NCBI RefSeq assembly: GCF_029263665.1
Contig: NZ_JAJUFQ010000008.1
Span: forward strand, 62,001-126,000
DNA from: Halomonas sp.
Lineage (GTDB): Bacteria; Pseudomonadota; Gammaproteobacteria; Pseudomonadales; Halomonadaceae
Length of the DNA: 64,000 nucleotides
Direction: 5' to 3'
This document shows positions 16,905 to 26,596 of the stretch, in pieces; the stretch's first letter is position 1, and every line of letters begins with the position of its first letter. A program made the position numbers and the translations under genes. The notes beneath the pieces are model-generated. The model was not told the DNA's origin and did no database searches. It saw nothing but the letters and a program-made list of their open reading frames with translations.

Positions 16905-19023
16905 AACGGCGCTCTCCCTCGACGTTGTCACTCTCTATCTGTTCCAGTACCAGAACGGCGTCAGCCGCCACGACACCATGGCCCTCTGGCAGGACGAACA
17001 GCGGATTGATTTCAGAGGTCACCACGCGGTCGCCGAGCGCGGCGATCAGGTTCGAGAAGTCGACGATGGCCTGGGCCAGGGCATCTGTGTCGCAGTGAAC
17101 AGAACCACGGTAGCCATCAAGCAGTGGCCAGGTCGTCAGTTTCCGCATCATCGTCTTGGCCTGTTCCAGTGTCAGGCCGCCTTGCTCGGGTAACAGGCAG
17201 AGTGTGGTGTCCTTGAATAATTCGGCGGTCACACCTCCGGCACCCAGCAGGATCGCCGTACCCAAGGCATCACGATTGGCACCGAGAATCAGTTCGTGGC
17301 CGCCGGCGACCATCGCCTCGACCAGGAAGCGGTCCGGACGACGGCCAATCCGGCTTCCCACATCCTGGATCATCTGCTCGAAGCGCGCGCCAATGGTGTC
17401 TGCATTCTGATGCAAGGCCACGCCACCGATATCACTCTTGTGCAGCAGGTTGGCATCCAGCACCTTAAGAACCACTGGTTGCCCCAGCTCGCGAGCCGCT
17501 TGTACGGCTTCATCGCGGCAAGTCACGACACGACTTGCCGGCACCTGGATACCCGTCTGGCTGAACAAGGACTTGGCTGAGGCCTCATCGGTTGCTCCTC
17601 CGGTCAGGCCGGTCAGATCAGGCAATTCGACACTGGGAGTGGGCCGTCCGCCAGGCAGTGGTTGTCCGGTAAAGTGCAGGGCCTCAAGTACAGCGCTGCA
17701 GCTTTCCGGAGAACTGAATCCCGGAATGCCGGCGCGATTCAGGCGCTTCAGCGTATCCGGTGCGTGGGGGCTGACGTAGGCCAGCACCGGCTTGTCATTG
17801 GTATCCAGGCAGTCCTGGATAGCACCAACAACCAGATCGGGCATGGCCAGCCCTGAGGAGCCAATGACCACGATGAGGGCATCGTAACTATCACTGGCCA
17901 GAAGAGTACGGATTGCCTGTCGCAGTAGCTCGGGTTGCAGGCCGGCCAGTGTCACATCGATCGGGTTGCGATCCAGGGCCGTCGGAGTGTTGCCCTGCAG
18001 TGCACGCAATTGCGAGGCGGTGTTGGCATCAGGTGCCGGTGTGTCGAAATGATTCATCCCGAGACTGTCGGCGATCAGTGTTCCGGCACCGCCAGTTGAC
18101 GTCAGGATGGCTACGCGGCGGCCGGTCAGTTTGCGACCGGATACCAGCACAGCCGGAATGTCGAGGAACTCGTCGAAGGTGTTGGCACGGATAACGCCCA
18201 GTTCACGGAAGAATGCATCATAAACACGGTCTTCGCCGGCCAGCGCGCCAGTATGGGAGCTGGCTGCGCTGGCACCTGCCTCGGATCGGCCGATCTTGAA
18301 CACCACCAGCGGCTTGCCGGCGTCTCGGGCACGGATGGCCGCTTCGCGAAAGCGTTTCGGGTTGCGCACACTTTCCAGGTAGAGCGCGATGACCCGGGTA
18401 TTGTCATCGTCCACCAGATAGTCGATGAAGTCGCTGACTTCAAGGTCCACCTCATTGCTGGTGGATATCAGCGATGAAAGGCCTATACCGCGGCCGGCCG
18501 CACGGGAGAGCAGGGCACCGAGAATACCGCCGCTTTGGGAGACAACGGCAACATGGCCGGTGGGCAGGTCACTGACTTCAAGGGCACCACTGGCCGAGAG
18601 TGGAATCCGCGCGGACAGGTTGACCAGGCCGATGGTGTTCGGACCGAGAATGCGCATGGCACCGGCGGCCTCTTTCAGTGCTTCCTGCAGGTCCTGTCCA
18701 TCTTCACCTGCCTCGGCAAAGCCACTGGCAAGAACGATCGCTGCCTTGCAGCCCATTTGAGAAAGAGAGCGGACGGCATCGATGCTACGCTTGGCGTTGA
18801 GCAGCACCAGACCGACATCAGGAGCTTCCGGCAGTGCCTCGATACTGGCATAGCAGGTTAGACCCTGGATCTCGGATGCCTTGGGGTTGACCGGATGGAT
18901 GGCGCCACTGAAGCCATGCTTGAGCAGGTAGGATATCGGACGACCGGATGTCTTGCCGGGATCCGCCGAGGCCCCGATGACAGCGATGCTTCTGGGATTG
19001 AGCAGGGCGTCGAGCTGTTTCAT
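16897..19023 (-). CDS. ADP-forming (NDP-forming) acyl-CoA synthetase, acetate-CoA ligase family
   Basis: A 708-residue single-chain enzyme. Residues 1-130 are a CoA-binding Rossmann domain (SIAVIGASADPGKTSGRP, HPVNPKASEIQG). About 145-290 is the succinyl-CoA-ligase-like part with the phosphohistidine loop SSHTGALAGEDRVYDAFF. About 480-705 is an ATP-grasp domain (PVVLKVLDANLLHKSDIGGVALH, VTSEINPLFVL). The family joins an acid to CoA with ATP, giving ADP and phosphate. The acid cannot be told from sequence. It overlaps the next gene at the 5' side by an ATGA (19020-19023) and the FadJ-like gene at the 3' side, so it is the middle of a tightly coupled operon. Confidence 0.9.
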   Translation of the reverse strand: MKQLDALLNPRSIAVIGASADPGKTSGRPISYLLKHGFSGAIHPVNPKASEIQGLTCYASIEALPEAPDVGLVLLNAKRSIDAVRSLSQMGCKAAIVLASGFAEAGEDGQDLQEALKEAAGAMRILGPNTIGLVNLSARIPLSASGALEVSDLPTGHVAVVSQSGGILGALLSRAAGRGIGLSSLISTSNEVDLEVSDFIDYLVDDDNTRVIALYLESVRNPKRFREAAIRARDAGKPLVVFKIGRSEAGASAASSHTGALAGEDRVYDAFFRELGVIRANTFDEFLDIPAVLVSGRKLTGRRVAILTSTGGAGTLIADSLGMNHFDTPAPDANTASQLRALQGNTPTALDRNPIDVTLAGLQPELLRQAIRTLLASDSYDALIVVIGSSGLAMPDLVVGAIQDCLDTNDKPVLAYVSPHAPDTLKRLNRAGIPGFSSPESCSAVLEALHFTGQPLPGGRPTPSVELPDLTGLTGGATDEASAKSLFSQTGIQVPASRVVTCRDEAVQAARELGQPVVLKVLDANLLHKSDIGGVALHQNADTIGARFEQMIQDVGSRIGRRPDRFLVEAMVAGGHELILGANRDALGTAILLGAGGVTAELFKDTTLCLLPEQGGLTLEQAKTMMRKLTTWPLLDGYRGSVHCDTDALAQAIVDFSNLIAALGDRVVTSEINPLFVLPEGHGVVAADAVLVLEQIESDNVEGERRYG

Positions 19024-19817
19024 TTGCCTGTCTCCTTGGCGCGATCGAGGAAGGACTGCACTGAAGCGCGATGTTCCTGTGAGGTGTAACAGATGCCCTG
19101 GGCCTTGCTGCCTTCGGCGAATACCTGGTGCTCTGACAACTCATAGCTGCGGTTGATGATCGACTTGGTCAGGGCGACAGCAGTACGCGAACCACTGCTC
19201 ATTTCTTCGGCCATAGCCTTGGCGGTTGCCAACAGCCTATTCTCTTCGCACAACTGGTCTGCGATACCGAGCTGGACGGCTTCTTCGGCATCGACACGGC
19301 GGCCGCTGAAGATCAGGGCCTTGGCGCGTGCCAGACCAATTCGGCGAGGCAGAAAGTAGATGCCGCCACCATCAGGTATCAGGCCGCGGGCGATGTAAGC
19401 CCAAGTGAAGGTGGCAGAGCGTGCAGCTACGACAAAATCGCAGGAGAGGGCAAGGTCGGCTCCGAGTCCTGCCGCGGCGCCATTGACCGCGGCGATGGTG
19501 GGAATCGGCAGGTTGAGCAGCATGCTGGCGGCCTGATGCACGCCTTGCTGACGTTCCCAGCCATTGAATCCAACCGTGGCCGGATCTGCTTCCATGCGTG
19601 TTTTCATGCCGGCGATATCACCGCCGGCGCAGAAGCCCTTGCCGGCCCCGGTGATGACCAGTGCGCGGATGCTACGGTCGCGCCGAAGGTGAGCTAGATG
19701 TTCCACCAATTCAGCGCGCATAGCATCACTCATGGCATTGCGCTTTTCGGGCCGGTTGAGGGTCAGAATGGCAATACCATCTTCCTGCTGATATTCGATG
19801 AGAGCGTCTTGATTCAT
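19020..19817 (-). CDS. Enoyl-CoA hydratase/isomerase family protein
   Basis: A 265-residue crotonase-fold enzyme. It has RPEKRNAMSDAMRAEL, the oxyanion loop KGFCAGGDIAGM (about residues 60-71), GAAAGLGADLALSCDFVVAA, and TWAYIARGLIPDGGGIYFLPRRIGL. In the last motif an aspartate stands where hydratases have a catalytic glutamate, as in PaaG-type isomerases, so isomerase or another crotonase reaction is possible. It is the first gene of the minus-strand operon, sharing ATGA with the synthetase gene. It lies divergent from the TctB/TctA genes. Confidence 0.88.
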   Translation of the reverse strand: MNQDALIEYQQEDGIAILTLNRPEKRNAMSDAMRAELVEHLAHLRRDRSIRALVITGAGKGFCAGGDIAGMKTRMEADPATVGFNGWERQQGVHQAASMLLNLPIPTIAAVNGAAAGLGADLALSCDFVVAARSATFTWAYIARGLIPDGGGIYFLPRRIGLARAKALIFSGRRVDAEEAVQLGIADQLCEENRLLATAKAMAEEMSSGSRTAVALTKSIINRSYELSEHQVFAEGSKAQGICYTSQEHRASVQSFLDRAKETGK

Positions 19818-20346
19818 GGTGGGCCTCTTGTTCTTTTCGTAAAACGAATTCGAGTGTTATTGGAAAGATAGGTGTCGGGTTGATTGTCCGAAAAAACTGA
19901 ATTCACATCGGGAACAGAACACTTGTCATCGTTTGTTCATCCCGTTATCCCGCAAATTATTCTTGAAGTTACGTCTTCAGCGTGCAAATGAGTAAAGCTG
20001 CCGCCAGCACTAACAAAAAGTTAGAGGGTGAATAGAAGTAAGGGGCTGGATAAGGGGGAAGGAGCTGGATAGAGGGAGCTTCCATGATGCTTTTTTCTTC
20101 TGCCCAACATAAAGCTGGCCTAAGGCCCAATAAATACTCAGTTCAGCAGTGATGCGCCTTCAGCCATAGTAAGCGTCGTATTCAGAGACAGTGAGTCTCG
20201 TCGGATAACTATTCGATCTGTGGTGCTTGGGCATCGAATGCCAGGGTACCTCGGGGAGGCTGTTGCCTCGCACAATAACAATCGGTCCACGTCCAGCGTT
20301 GGAGTGGTTACAAGCAGGACCTGCATCTGGTCCTGAGGAGGACAGA
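19818..20346. promoter_or_regulatory. Divergent promoter region between CoA-enzyme operon and tctBA
   Basis: A 529-base AT-rich gap between the minus-strand operon (start 19817) and tctB (start 20347). It holds the promoters for both. GGGGCTGGATAAGGGGG and GGAGCTGGATAGAGGG near 20042-20080 form a short imperfect repeat. Nothing in it reads as a gene. Confidence 0.4.
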
Positions 20347-20874
20347 ATGAATTCATCGACAGTATCGGCTCGAAGCGCACCGAAGGAGTCAGCCAAAACA
20401 CACCGCAGGCAAGAGAGAACAATACAGATTCCCTTGGCATGGCTGGAGTTGCTGTTTGGGCTCGTTTTGCTGATAGGCGTTGCAGTCTATCTATACGAAG
20501 CGACTCAACTTCCCGCTCCGATAAACCCCAAGGCAGTGGGGGCTGGCGATTTCCCGATGATGATAGCCAGCGGAACCTTGGTCGCCATTTTTATGATGTG
20601 CTGCCAAGGTCTGTGGAAAGTATTCAGGGAAAAGAAGCCTGTACTGGTGTCACTGAATCGCCCTGTCTCCGTCATTATTGCGATGCTTGTTCTGGGCGGT
20701 ATTGGCGCTTTTCTGAACGCTCTGGGAGTCATCATTGCCATGGTGAGCCTGTCTGCTTTGCTCATGATGGCAGCAGGGGAACGACGGCCGCTTCAGCTCA
20801 TTGCTGTTCCGCTGGGCTTGGCGCTTGGCCTCTATGCCGTTTTCGTTCTCGTCCTCAGTGTCTATTTTCCTTAA
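20347..20874 (+). CDS. tctB: TctB-family small membrane subunit of TTT transporter
   Basis: A 175-residue protein with the ATG at 20347 set by a GAGGAGG ribosome site five bases away. After a polar N-terminus (about 40 residues, longer than usual) come four membrane segments (about 42-60, 77-95, 112-130, 133-168). NPKAVGAGDFPMMIASG (about residues 67-83) is the typical first-loop motif of TctB proteins. With TctA (next gene, 9-base gap) and a TctC binding protein it makes a sodium-coupled tripartite tricarboxylate transporter. A suitable TctC is encoded 6 kb away on the other strand. Confidence 0.85.
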   Translation: MNSSTVSARSAPKESAKTHRRQERTIQIPLAWLELLFGLVLLIGVAVYLYEATQLPAPINPKAVGAGDFPMMIASGTLVAIFMMCCQGLWKVFREKKPVLVSLNRPVSVIIAMLVLGGIGAFLNALGVIIAMVSLSALLMMAAGERRPLQLIAVPLGLALGLYAVFVLVLSVYFP

Positions 20875-20883
20875 GGTGCCGAC

Positions 20884-22401
20884 ATGTTTGAGAATATATT
20901 GCTTGGTTTCTCGGCATTCGCTGATCCGTTGGTGCCGATCGGCCTGGTTGTCGGTGCGTTGCTCGGATACATGATTGGGGCAGTGCCGGGGTTAGGGCCA
21001 AGCCTCGGTGTCGCGTTGCTGATTCCCTTTACCTATAGTCTCGATCCTCTGGTGTCGATCGTAACGTTAGTTGCCCTCTACGCCGCGGCTGAGTACGGCG
21101 GTGCCATTTCGGCGATACTTGTCAATTCTCCTGGCACTGCAGCTGCCGTGACCACATCCTGGGACGGTTTTCCGCTGACACAACAGGGCAAGGCCGGTGT
21201 CGCGCTGAACATCTCGATCGTTTCTTCGGGTATGGGCATTTTCGTCAGTACCATCCTGTTGTTCCTGACAGCGGTTCCCTTATCCGAATTTGCGTTAAAC
21301 TTCGGCCCCACGGCCTATTTTGCGTTGGCCCTGGTGGGGTTGAGCCTTGTATCAGCCTTGTCCAGCGGCTCGGCGCTGAAGGGCGGTATCGCCATGGGCA
21401 TTGGCCTTGCACTTGCGACCGTAGGGCTTGATGACCAGACCGGAATTCCCCGTTTCAGCTCACACCCCGAGTTTTTCGAAGGTTTCCCGTTGGTGCCGGT
21501 GTTGCTGGGGCTCTTCGCGCTTTCCGAGGTACTTTTCATGGTCGAGGCGGGGCCGTCGGAAAAGACCAAGAGTCAGCCGATGAGCGGTATTCTTGCGGTA
21601 CCCTTGAAAACATTCGGCAAGTTGAAATTTCACCTGATGCGCAGTTCGCTCATTGGCTATGTCATTGGTGTCGTGCCGGGCGCAGGTGCCTCGATCGCTG
21701 CCTTTGTTTCCTACGCGGTTGCCAAGAAGACCTCGAAGACGCCCGAACAGTTCGGAAAGGGCAGCATAGAGGGCATCGCCGCATCGGAGGCGGCCAACAA
21801 TTCGGCGGTATCAGGAGCTCTGGCACCATTGCTGGCGCTGGGCATTCCCGGATCACCAACCACGGCGATCATGATTGGCGCCCTGATGATCCACGGCATC
21901 CAGCCTGGCCCTTTGCTGTTTACTACCAAGCCGGAGATTCCCTACACGATCTTTGCCTCCCTCTGGATCAGCGTTCCGGTGATGGTCTTTATCGGCCTGG
22001 CGGGGGCCAGGTACTGGGCGAAAGTCGTCGATGTACCTCGTCCGGCGATTGCGGCAATCGTTGCGGCCATCTGCCTGATGGGTGCCTACGCCTCCGAAAA
22101 CTCGATGTTCCCGGTGTATGTCACCTTGGCATTCGGTGTTATCGGCTACCTTCTGCGCAAGGTCAATATCCCACTGGCGCCGATCATTCTGGCTCTGGTG
22201 CTGGGCGAAATGCTTGAAACGAATTTCCGTCGCGCACTGGTCATTTCCAATGGAGATCTCGATATCTTCTATACCAGTCCGCTAACGTTGATCCTGTTGT
22301 CGGTTGCGGTTCTGTCCTTTGCAATGCCGATTGTTCGGTTTCTACACGAGAAATTCAACCTGCGCCGACATGCGCGAAAAGTCTCCCACGGAGAAGAGTA
22401 A
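20884..22401 (+). CDS. tctA: TctA-family large permease of TTT transporter
   Basis: A 505-residue permease with about 12 membrane helices. The family signatures are present: GYMIGAVPGLGPSLGVALLIPFT (about residues 30-52), AAEYGGAISAILVNSPGTAAAVTTSWDG (about 68-95), GVVPGAGASIAAFVSYAVAKKTSK (about 263-286) and GSIEGIAASEAANNSAVSGALAPLLALGIPGSPTT. It forms the transport channel of a TTT system for an unknown carboxylate. It starts after an AAGGTG ribosome site and ends before a terminator. Confidence 0.95.
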   Translation: MFENILLGFSAFADPLVPIGLVVGALLGYMIGAVPGLGPSLGVALLIPFTYSLDPLVSIVTLVALYAAAEYGGAISAILVNSPGTAAAVTTSWDGFPLTQQGKAGVALNISIVSSGMGIFVSTILLFLTAVPLSEFALNFGPTAYFALALVGLSLVSALSSGSALKGGIAMGIGLALATVGLDDQTGIPRFSSHPEFFEGFPLVPVLLGLFALSEVLFMVEAGPSEKTKSQPMSGILAVPLKTFGKLKFHLMRSSLIGYVIGVVPGAGASIAAFVSYAVAKKTSKTPEQFGKGSIEGIAASEAANNSAVSGALAPLLALGIPGSPTTAIMIGALMIHGIQPGPLLFTTKPEIPYTIFASLWISVPVMVFIGLAGARYWAKVVDVPRPAIAAIVAAICLMGAYASENSMFPVYVTLAFGVIGYLLRKVNIPLAPIILALVLGEMLETNFRRALVISNGDLDIFYTSPLTLILLSVAVLSFAMPIVRFLHEKFNLRRHARKVSHGEE

Positions 22402-22448
22402 TGTCGCCATTAGGCCGAGACATAGGCTAATCCATCCATGACGTTTCA

Positions 22449-22500
22449 AGCCCGTAACCGCAGATCGATTTTGATTTGCTGTTGCGGGCTCTTTTTTCTC
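22449..22500 (+). terminator. Rho-independent terminator after tctA
   Basis: A 10-bp stem (22449-22458 AGCCCGTAAC with 22481-22490 GTTGCGGGCT, one wobble pair) is followed by CTTTTTTCTCC. The loop is 22 bases. It lies about 50 bases after the tctA stop, so the next gene probably has its own promoter. Confidence 0.8.
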
Positions 22501-22593
22501 CTCCATGTGTCATGGGTGATCGAGCCTTGGCGCCTTTGGCTTCGATATTTGTGCTGCCATATGGTGGCTTTATTTATTCCTTAGGGGGTCGCG

Positions 22594-23646
22594 TTGATCA
22601 ATTTGATTAAGTTGTTGACACTTTATTTGTCTGCAACTGCTGTAGGTTGGGTTTTTCGTGGAATAGGAATGCCGTTGCCGTTCATGATTGGGCCCATGAT
22701 GTTGTCAGCCACGCTATACGTTTCAGGTCTGGTAACGACACCAGTATCTGCAAAGACCCGCCCTCTGGGCCAGATGATCATTGCTTCGACGGTAGGTATG
22801 GCCTTTACCAGTGATGCGTTGGCCATCGTCATGACTATGGCACCTGTCATTGTCGGGCTGACATTTCTTACCAGCATGAATGCCGTAGGCGTGTCGGTTC
22901 TGCTCAGGCGATTTACTGGGCTCGATTATCCAACGGCACTGCTGGCCACTATGCCGACCAGCCCGGTGGAAGCTGTTGTTATCGCGGAAAAATTTGGCCT
23001 GAACCTTGGTCTGGTCGTCCTGTCACAAACCATCAGAATAGCCAGCGTTGTGGTGCTCATTCCTATCGCGTTGTATTTAGCCGATGGTTGGCCTGGCGAT
23101 CCCGCTAGAGGACTTGCTTCGGCGTATGTATTCGATCTGGGTAGCGTTGCGCTACTGGCGATTTCCGCTTTGGCGGGTGGGCTTCTGTTCAAGATATTAC
23201 GCTTGCCAAACCCTTATTTTTTCGGAGCCTTGTTGAGCTCTGCCGTCGTATCCAGCAGTGGCCTGCAGGTGGCACCCTATCCATACCTGGTTCTGGCAGG
23301 GGCTCAAGTGGTGCTTGGCACCTGGCTGGGTTCTGTGTTTACCAAGGACCTCTTTTTCGGTGGCGGAAAGCTGACGCTTGCGCTGATCGTCTCGATGTTG
23401 TGCTTTATTCTTTTTACCAGCGCTACCGCTATCGTCTTCGCCGAGCTGATTGGCCAGCCTTGGGAAACCATGGTGCTGAGTGCCGCCCCCGGAGGAGTGA
23501 CAGAAATGGCACTGACCGCACAATTCCTGGGATACGATGTGGCGATTATCACCTCTTTCCAGGTCGTGAGGATCTGTATTCTCATGCCGGGGATACACGG
23601 GTTTATCGCCGTGGCCCGTCGATATGGATCCGAGCGTTCAGGCTAA
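22594..23646 (+). CDS. AbrB family membrane protein (PF05145-type)
   Basis: A 350-residue protein starting at a TTG with GGGGG six bases upstream. It has two symmetric halves, each with hydrophobic helices: IGMPLPFMIGPMMLSATLY, PVIVGLTFLTSMNA and LATMPTSPVEAVVIAEKFGLNLG in the first; LLFKILRLPNPYFFGALLSSA and LSAAPGGVTEMALTAQFLGYD in the second. This AbrB group (unrelated to the Bacillus regulator) is often annotated as ammonia monooxygenase but is a predicted transporter of unknown substrate. It commonly sits beside TTT transporters, as here. It may export an acid or control its level. Confidence 0.85.
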   Translation: MINLIKLLTLYLSATAVGWVFRGIGMPLPFMIGPMMLSATLYVSGLVTTPVSAKTRPLGQMIIASTVGMAFTSDALAIVMTMAPVIVGLTFLTSMNAVGVSVLLRRFTGLDYPTALLATMPTSPVEAVVIAEKFGLNLGLVVLSQTIRIASVVVLIPIALYLADGWPGDPARGLASAYVFDLGSVALLAISALAGGLLFKILRLPNPYFFGALLSSAVVSSSGLQVAPYPYLVLAGAQVVLGTWLGSVFTKDLFFGGGKLTLALIVSMLCFILFTSATAIVFAELIGQPWETMVLSAAPGGVTEMALTAQFLGYDVAIITSFQVVRICILMPGIHGFIAVARRYGSERSG

Positions 23647-23730
23647 CCTTTCCATTGGCGGATGGAATATCCGTGTAGTGGGCAAGGGAAGTGCGTTAAT
23701 CAGTGCAGCATGGGGATATCGGGGGCAGTG

Positions 23731-23759
23731 ATTGGCCCAGTGGATCATGCCGGGCCAAT
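23731..23759. terminator. Possible shared terminator between abrB-type gene and mmgE/prpD gene
   Basis: Inverted repeat ATTGGCCC / GGGCCAAT (23731-23738 and 23752-23759, 13-base loop) between convergent stops at 23646 and 23782. No U-run on either strand, so the role is tentative. Confidence 0.4.
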
Positions 23760-23781
23760 CGACGGGGGGCAGGCTTGCGAA

Positions 23782-25140
23782 TCAGGCGTGGGTTTCAGCC
23801 GATGGTACAACCGAGCCTGGCAGCTCGGTTCCGTACAATATGTCTCGACGCAATGCCTCTATCTGCTGACAAGTGAGGACGGACCTAGCCAACTCGTCGA
23901 ACTTGTCGATCAGTTCCTGATCCGACAGTGGGTCTTCCGGGTCGCCTTTCCGGGTTGCCTGGAAATGCTGGACTCGTCGGCCGTCTTTTAGATGAACGAG
24001 CAACCTGGCCATGCGTTGCTTCGGATAGGCAGAGGCCAGCTCTGCATCCTCGCTGACGGTTATTCTCTGCATCAAAGCGCGAATTTCCTGCCTTGCCAGT
24101 GTCTCTGGTGTGAAAGCTGCCAGCCGGACGCCGCCCAGCAGCAATTGTGCCGCGAGGCAGTACTGAATGCTGAACCGGGCTTCTTGGGCCGTGCGGGGCT
24201 CCGGCCGGTTGCACATCTGATAGGTGGCGCTGTACCCCTCGACATGAATCGAGCCGATGTCATCGGGTACGAATCCATCGTTTTCCTGCATAAGCTTCAG
24301 CCCATCGAGCGCGGGAAATATGTGTCCGCAGCAACCGTGATTCTTGACCGTCATGCGAGTGATAGGCGTCCAGTCGCCGATACCCTCGAGCGCTATGTCC
24401 CAGTCACCGCACGACGCGCTGGTCGCCGCGGCGTAACCTTTGTCCGCATGCAGGCTGTCAAGGGAAGCAGTGACGCCCTTGGCTGCGGCGAGGCCCGCCA
24501 GAATCCCTGCGTCGGCCGCATGGCCCGGATGGAGGGCCTTGGCCATACCTTCACCCTGGAGATTCTGTTGATGGCCGCCGGCAAAACTGCTGGACAGGGC
24601 AATGGCATGAGCCATTCGATCTGCGTCACATCCCAGGATCATGGCGGTCGAGACGGCGGCGCCTATCGTGCCCACCGTCGAGGTGGTATGCCAGTAGCGG
24701 TAGTGGCTGGGCTGAATGGCCAGTGAAATCCGGCAGCCAACCTCGTAGCCGGCAATGATGGCGCGGTGCAGCTGTTCGAGTGAGGTTCCCTTGTCCTGTG
24801 CCATGGCCAGGGCGGCGGCAATTGTCGGGCTTCCTGGGTGATAGCCGCCATCCTTGAAAATGTCGTCGAATTCGACGGTATGGCTTGCGGTGGCGTTCAG
24901 GAGGGCCGCGTGCCGCGCGGATCCGGTTTGACCATCGACGTAAGAAATGGCCTTGCCCTGGCCGCGGTTGGCGGCAAAGGCCTCGGACAGCAGTGTCGTC
25001 GGTGGAAGTGCGCAACCCGGTAGTGTCGTGGCGAACCAGTCGAGGAGAGCGCGTCGTGTCGCCCAGGTCACGTCTGCATTCAAGCATTGGCTGTGCCAGG
25101 CAGCTGCCGTGTTGGCCAGTACAACAATGGGATTGGTCAT
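23782..25140 (-). CDS. MmgE/PrpD family protein
   Basis: A 452-residue member of the MmgE/PrpD superfamily (2-methylcitrate dehydratase, cis-aconitate decarboxylase, iminodisuccinate epimerase). Landmarks are NATASHTVEFDDIFKDGGYHPGSPTIAAALAMAQ (about residues 80-113), GYEVGCRISLAI, HTTSTVGTIGAA and KALHPGHAADAGILAGLAAAKG (about 200-222), and KNHGCCGHIFPALDG. It likely dehydrates, decarboxylates or epimerises a di- or tricarboxylate. The exact reaction cannot be read from the sequence. It is downstream of the CaiB-type gene and in the same direction as the TctC gene, so a role in the imported substrate's breakdown is likely. Confidence 0.88.
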   Translation of the reverse strand: MTNPIVVLANTAAAWHSQCLNADVTWATRRALLDWFATTLPGCALPPTTLLSEAFAANRGQGKAISYVDGQTGSARHAALLNATASHTVEFDDIFKDGGYHPGSPTIAAALAMAQDKGTSLEQLHRAIIAGYEVGCRISLAIQPSHYRYWHTTSTVGTIGAAVSTAMILGCDADRMAHAIALSSSFAGGHQQNLQGEGMAKALHPGHAADAGILAGLAAAKGVTASLDSLHADKGYAAATSASCGDWDIALEGIGDWTPITRMTVKNHGCCGHIFPALDGLKLMQENDGFVPDDIGSIHVEGYSATYQMCNRPEPRTAQEARFSIQYCLAAQLLLGGVRLAAFTPETLARQEIRALMQRITVSEDAELASAYPKQRMARLLVHLKDGRRVQHFQATRKGDPEDPLSDQELIDKFDELARSVLTCQQIEALRRDILYGTELPGSVVPSAETHA

Positions 25141-25210
25141 GGTGTGATCTTGATCCAGAAGGTACAGGGCCGTTGGTCAACACTGTGGGGGTGGACAGGC
25201 CGGCGAGTGC

Positions 25211-26404
25211 TCAGTTGATGGCGCCAGCTGCCCGCATTGCCTCGATTTCCTCTGCTTCGTAGCCGAGTTGCGTGAGAATCTCCGTGCTCTGTGCCCCCAT
25301 TGGCTGCGGTGGCAGGGTGACTTCCGGCTGGCTATCGGACAAGTTGAAGGCAGCGACCGGGACCGTCAGGCCGTTGATGGCGCTATTGGGAACCGCATGC
25401 TTGTACAGTACCTGTTGGTTGGCCACCTGGTGGTCGGACAGAGTTTCTTCCATGCGGCGTATGCGCGCGGCCGGGATACGTCTCTTCTGCAAGAACTCTT
25501 CCCAGTAGTCCGCCGTCATTGTGCCGATGATCTTCGATAGGGCGTCGCTTTCTTCGGCATGGGCGTCCAGGCGCTGATTGTTATCGGTCTTGATCATGTC
25601 TTCGCGACCGAGCGCTGTCCAGAGGCGCCGCTGTTGCTGAAGGTTCGAAGCGGCGATCATTATCGGTACGTCGGCCGCTTGATAACAGCCAATGGTGGCA
25701 AAGGGGAAGGTGTTGCCCTTTTGCTCGGGGTGTTTGCCGTTCCAGAGATAGCCGGTGAGGTGGGAACTGGACAGTATCAGCGCAACGTCGAGCATGGAAA
25801 CATCGACAAATTGGCCTTTACCGCCGTTCCGTTCACGCTGGAACAGGGCGGTCGAGATCGCAAGGGCCGCCGTCGTGCCGGTGGCATAGTCGACCACTGG
25901 AGCGCCCGATTTCAGGGGTCTGCCGTCACCATGTCCCGTCATTGCCATCATGCCGGAGAATGCCTGGATCACGTTGTCGTAGGCGGTTTGCTTACGACGG
26001 GGTCCGGTCGATCCGAAGGCGGAAATCGAACAATAGATCAGCTTCGGGTTCAGTTTGGACATTTCTTCATAGCCCAGGCCGAGCTCATCGAATGCACCTG
26101 GCCGGTAGTTTTCCACGAATACATCTGCCGTTGAAATGAGCCGCATCATTGCCTCACGCCCTTCGGGGGTCTTGAGGTCGAGTGCCAGCGTTTTCTTGTT
26201 GGAAGCCTGAGCCATGAATGCGGTGCCCATTCCGATGTCGTTCAAGGCACGGTCAGAGCCCTGCATGCGTGCCTGATCGGGGGCATTGGGAGACTCGACC
26301 TTGATGACTTCGGCCCCCAGCACGGCCATTTGATAGCTGGCAAAGGGGCCTGCGAGTACATGTGTTGTATCGACGACTCGAATTCCATCAAATGCTTTGG
26401 TCAT
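25211..26404 (-). CDS. CaiB/BaiF (class III) CoA-transferase family protein
   Basis: A 397-residue enzyme with the family's opening GIRVVDTTHVLAGPFASYQMAVLGAEVIKVESP (about residues 7-38), NKKTLALDLKTPEGREAMMRLISTADVFVENYRPGAFDELGLG (about 69-111, with the catalytic aspartate of family III transferases expected in the DNYRPG/ENYRPG region) and YCSISAFGSTGPRR. It moves CoA between two acids, so imported carboxylate could be activated at no ATP cost. It lies between the TctC and MmgE/PrpD genes, all on the minus strand. ENYRPG differs from the DNFRPG seen in many characterised members. Confidence 0.9.
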   Translation of the reverse strand: MTKAFDGIRVVDTTHVLAGPFASYQMAVLGAEVIKVESPNAPDQARMQGSDRALNDIGMGTAFMAQASNKKTLALDLKTPEGREAMMRLISTADVFVENYRPGAFDELGLGYEEMSKLNPKLIYCSISAFGSTGPRRKQTAYDNVIQAFSGMMAMTGHGDGRPLKSGAPVVDYATGTTAALAISTALFQRERNGGKGQFVDVSMLDVALILSSSHLTGYLWNGKHPEQKGNTFPFATIGCYQAADVPIMIAASNLQQQRRLWTALGREDMIKTDNNQRLDAHAEESDALSKIIGTMTADYWEEFLQKRRIPAARIRRMEETLSDHQVANQQVLYKHAVPNSAINGLTVPVAAFNLSDSQPEVTLPPQPMGAQSTEILTQLGYEAEEIEAMRAAGAIN

Positions 26405-26536
26405 GGGGACTCACCTGATTGCGTACCGGAGTTTTAGCAGGAGACCGAACCTGTCTGGGCGGGGTCTCGAGATCGAAGTGATGGGGGCGGGAAAGTGTCG
26501 TATGGCGGTTATTGGCCATCGAAGCCCATCAGGTCA

Positions 26537-26564
26537 CACCGAAGGGGCACTTATCCCTTCGGTG
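26537..26564 (-). terminator. Hairpin after the tctC-type gene
   Basis: A perfect 10-bp inverted repeat CACCGAAGGG / CCCTTCGGTG (26537-26546 and 26555-26564). It lies 33 bases beyond the tctC stop. No U-run follows, so it could pause or stabilise the 3' end instead of stopping transcription fully. Confidence 0.45.
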
Positions 26565-26596
26565 CAAGATGTGGCGAACAAGGAGGAATTCAGTCG